Positions 12,537 to 14,241 of a stretch of 14,241 nt of DNA are shown in pieces (positions within the stretch are counted from its first letter, which is position 1; every line of letters begins with the position of its first letter). The DNA comes from DATMNI01 sp035570275 (GTDB lineage Bacteria; Acidobacteriota; Terriglobia; Bryobacterales; Bryobacteraceae). The notes under the pieces are model-generated. The model ran no database searches and was not told where the DNA came from. It worked only from the letters and a program-made list of their open reading frames with translations. The DNA lies in NCBI GenBank assembly GCA_035570275.1, contig DATMNI010000457.1, positions 1 to 14,241 of the forward strand, read 5' to 3'. The translations under genes were made by a program, and so were the position numbers.

Positions 12537-14241
12537 TCAATCTCCCGAACTCCACTTCAGCAAGCTGGCACAAGGCCGCGTCATTGGATCGTCAAAATGA
12601 TCGGGGCTGACGCGCAGCGCATAGCCCAGACGCCCGGTGCGTTCGGGAACCATTTCCTTGCCGAAGATGGTCACCGAACCCTCCTGTTCCACGGCGGGAA
12701 GCACCATGACTTCGGTGTCTTCCAGGTGGCCGTTGCTGTCCACGCGCCCGATCACCGCTTCCACGCGCACATCGGCGGGGGTTAACCCTGCCAGATCAAT
12801 GGCGGCGCGCACGGCCACCGGCTTGCCGCTGGTGATGGAGCCGCCGGGGCCCTCGGCTTCCACGAACCGGACCTGATCCCACACGTCGCGAACGCGCGAC
12901 CGCCACGCGGCCTGCTCGCGGACCTGTTCGTAATCGGCCTGCAACAGGCGGATGTGCTCCGTGTGCGCCGGTTCGTACAACTCGGTCATATATTCCCGCA
13001 CCATGCGGCGGCAATCGAATTGCGGGCTGATGTGGATCAGCGATTCCTTCATGCGTCGCATCCACTCCCGCGGCGTCTGCCCACGCTGCTCATAGAACAT
13101 CGGCACGATTTCGTTTTCGAGCAGGTAGTAAATGGCGCTGGCGTGCAGCGCGTCCTGGTCATCGGCATAAGGCTCGCGTTCGCCAATGTGCCAGCCGCCC
13201 GAGTATTCGTAGGCCTCGTCGAACCATCCGTCCAGGATGCTCAGGTTGAGAACACCGTTGATGGCCGCTTTCATACCGCTGGTGCCGCAGGCCTCTTCGC
13301 CGCGCCGGGGCGTGTTCAGCCAGACGTCGACACCCTGCACCATTTCCCGCGCCACCTTCATATCGTAATCTTCCACGAAGACCACGTGCTTCCACAGATC
13401 CGGATCGTGCGACAGTTGCACCACCTCGCGGATGAAGCTCTTTCCCGGCTGGTCCTTGGGGTGAGCTTTGCCGGCGATCACAATCTGCACCGGCATCTCT
13501 TTGTTCAGCAGGATTTTCTTCAGGCGATCGACATCGCGGAACAGCAAGGTAGCCCGCTTGTAAGTGGCGAACCGGCGCGCAAAGCCGATGGTGAAGGCGT
13601 TGGGATCGAGCACATCGCCGGCGCGCCGGACTTCGGTCGCGGAGGCGTGCCGGCGCAATGCCGAGGCATGCTGCGCGGCGCGTACGAAGGTGATCAGCCG
13701 GCGCTTGCGGCGGCGGTGGACTTCCAGCAACTCCTCGTCGGGAACCTCCTTCACCTGCTCCCAGATGGCGGGTTCGTTGAAGCGGTCGCGCCAGTCGGGT
13801 TGCAGGTACTGATCGTACAGTGACGCCAGGTCGCCATTGAGCCAACTGGGCAGGTGCACGCCGTTGGTGACGGAGGTGACGGGCACCTCCCACAGGGGCA
13901 ACTGGGGCCAGAGGTCGTGGAACATCTCCTGTGAAACTTCCCGGTGCAGCCGGCTGACCGCGTTGCGGTAGGAGGAGGTGTTCAATGCCAGAACCGCCAT
14001 CGAAAACCGCTCGTCGCGATTAAAGGGATTGCGCCGGCCAATGGCCATCAACTGCTGGAAATCCACACCGGTTTCGGCGCAATAGTCGGAGAAATAGTGG
14101 TACATCAGGCCGGGGTCGAACAAATCGATTCCGGCCGGCACGGGCGTGTGGGTAGTAAAAACGTTGCTGGCCCGCGCGGCGTCCTGGGCCTCTTCGAAGC
14201 TGAGCTTCTGGTCGCGCATGAACAGGCGAATCTGCTCCAGG
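12537..14241 (-). CDS. glgP: Alpha-glucan phosphorylase, C-terminal part (runs off window)
   Basis: About 567 residues of a GT35 glucan phosphorylase, which releases glucose-1-phosphate from glycogen or maltodextrin using phosphate and pyridoxal phosphate. The frame is open to the right edge, so the N-terminus lies outside the window. Visible motifs are VFTTHTPVPAG, VTSVTNGVHLPSW, FARRFATYKRA, IVIAGKAHPKD, and EEACGTSGMKAA. The Lys of the last one (codon 13271-13269) is the pyridoxal-phosphate lysine. THTPVPAG and the GFARRFATYKRA form point to the shorter archaeal/Thermus-type branch (TIGR02094), usually about 850 residues, rather than the glycogen phosphorylase of E. coli. The last 110 residues are beta-rich, as in that branch. 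Its product feeds the phosphohexomutase encoded in this window. Confidence 0.92.
   Translation of the reverse strand, partial: LEQIRLFMRDQKLSFEEAQDAARASNVFTTHTPVPAGIDLFDPGLMYHYFSDYCAETGVDFQQLMAIGRRNPFNRDERFSMAVLALNTSSYRNAVSRLHREVSQEMFHDLWPQLPLWEVPVTSVTNGVHLPSWLNGDLASLYDQYLQPDWRDRFNEPAIWEQVKEVPDEELLEVHRRRKRRLITFVRAAQHASALRRHASATEVRRAGDVLDPNAFTIGFARRFATYKRATLLFRDVDRLKKILLNKEMPVQIVIAGKAHPKDQPGKSFIREVVQLSHDPDLWKHVVFVEDYDMKVAREMVQGVDVWLNTPRRGEEACGTSGMKAAINGVLNLSILDGWFDEAYEYSGGWHIGEREPYADDQDALHASAIYYLLENEIVPMFYEQRGQTPREWMRRMKESLIHISPQFDCRRMVREYMTELYEPAHTEHIRLLQADYEQVREQAAWRSRVRDVWDQVRFVEAEGPGGSITSGKPVAVRAAIDLAGLTPADVRVEAVIGRVDSNGHLEDTEVMVLPAVEQEGSVTIFGKEMVPERTGRLGYALRVSPDHFDDPMTRPCASLLKWSSGD

Overview
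The window looks like chromosomal DNA from a high-GC soil heterotroph. My best guess is an Acidobacteriota member of the Bryobacterales/Solibacter type. This is inferred from the mix of plant-polymer esterases, a sugar ABC transporter, a GC-rich double-hairpin intergenic repeat and weak Shine-Dalgarno sites. No rRNA or marker gene confirms it. I see no tRNA, rRNA, CRISPR array, insertion sequence or phage gene.

Layout, left to right. (1) 30-1566, plus strand: a secreted tannase/feruloyl esterase family enzyme broken into two frames by a one-base shift near 770-780. (2) 5117-1697, minus strand: a complete three-gene sugar ABC importer in the order binding lipoprotein, double ATPase, permease. 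Its upstream region carries a near-perfect 20-bp palindrome that contains a TATAAT box. (3) 5339-5842, plus: an unrecognised small protein. (4) 5860-5898: a paired-hairpin repeat. (5) 5942-8173, plus: a phosphohexomutase (phosphoglucomutase/phosphomannomutase superfamily) with all active-site loops and a long C-terminal extension. (6) 8331-9803, plus: a secreted CE15-type glucuronoyl esterase. (7) 11324-10035, minus: an AAA+ ATPase of a widespread family whose role I do not know. (8) 11637-11374, minus: a doubtful small membrane ORF overlapping tandem duplications. (9) 12160-11672, minus: a multi-cysteine zinc-ribbon protein. (10) 14241-12537, minus: the C-terminal two thirds of an alpha-glucan phosphorylase that runs off the right edge.

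Taken together, the recognisable genes fit plant-derived carbon use. Two exported esterases could remove phenolic or glucuronoyl ester links from plant polymers, and the ABC system imports a monosaccharide. The phosphohexomutase and glucan phosphorylase handle sugar phosphates and storage glucan, since the phosphorylase product glucose-1-phosphate is the classic mutase substrate. Apart from the ABC operon the genes are not in tight operons, so this is a shared theme rather than a demonstrated pathway.

I found no clear new defence or mobile system. The points most worth a second look are the tannase frameshift, the palindrome over the ABC promoter, the double-hairpin repeat, the -10 boxes placed for leaderless transcripts, and the uncharacterised AAA+ ATPase next to a zinc-ribbon protein.
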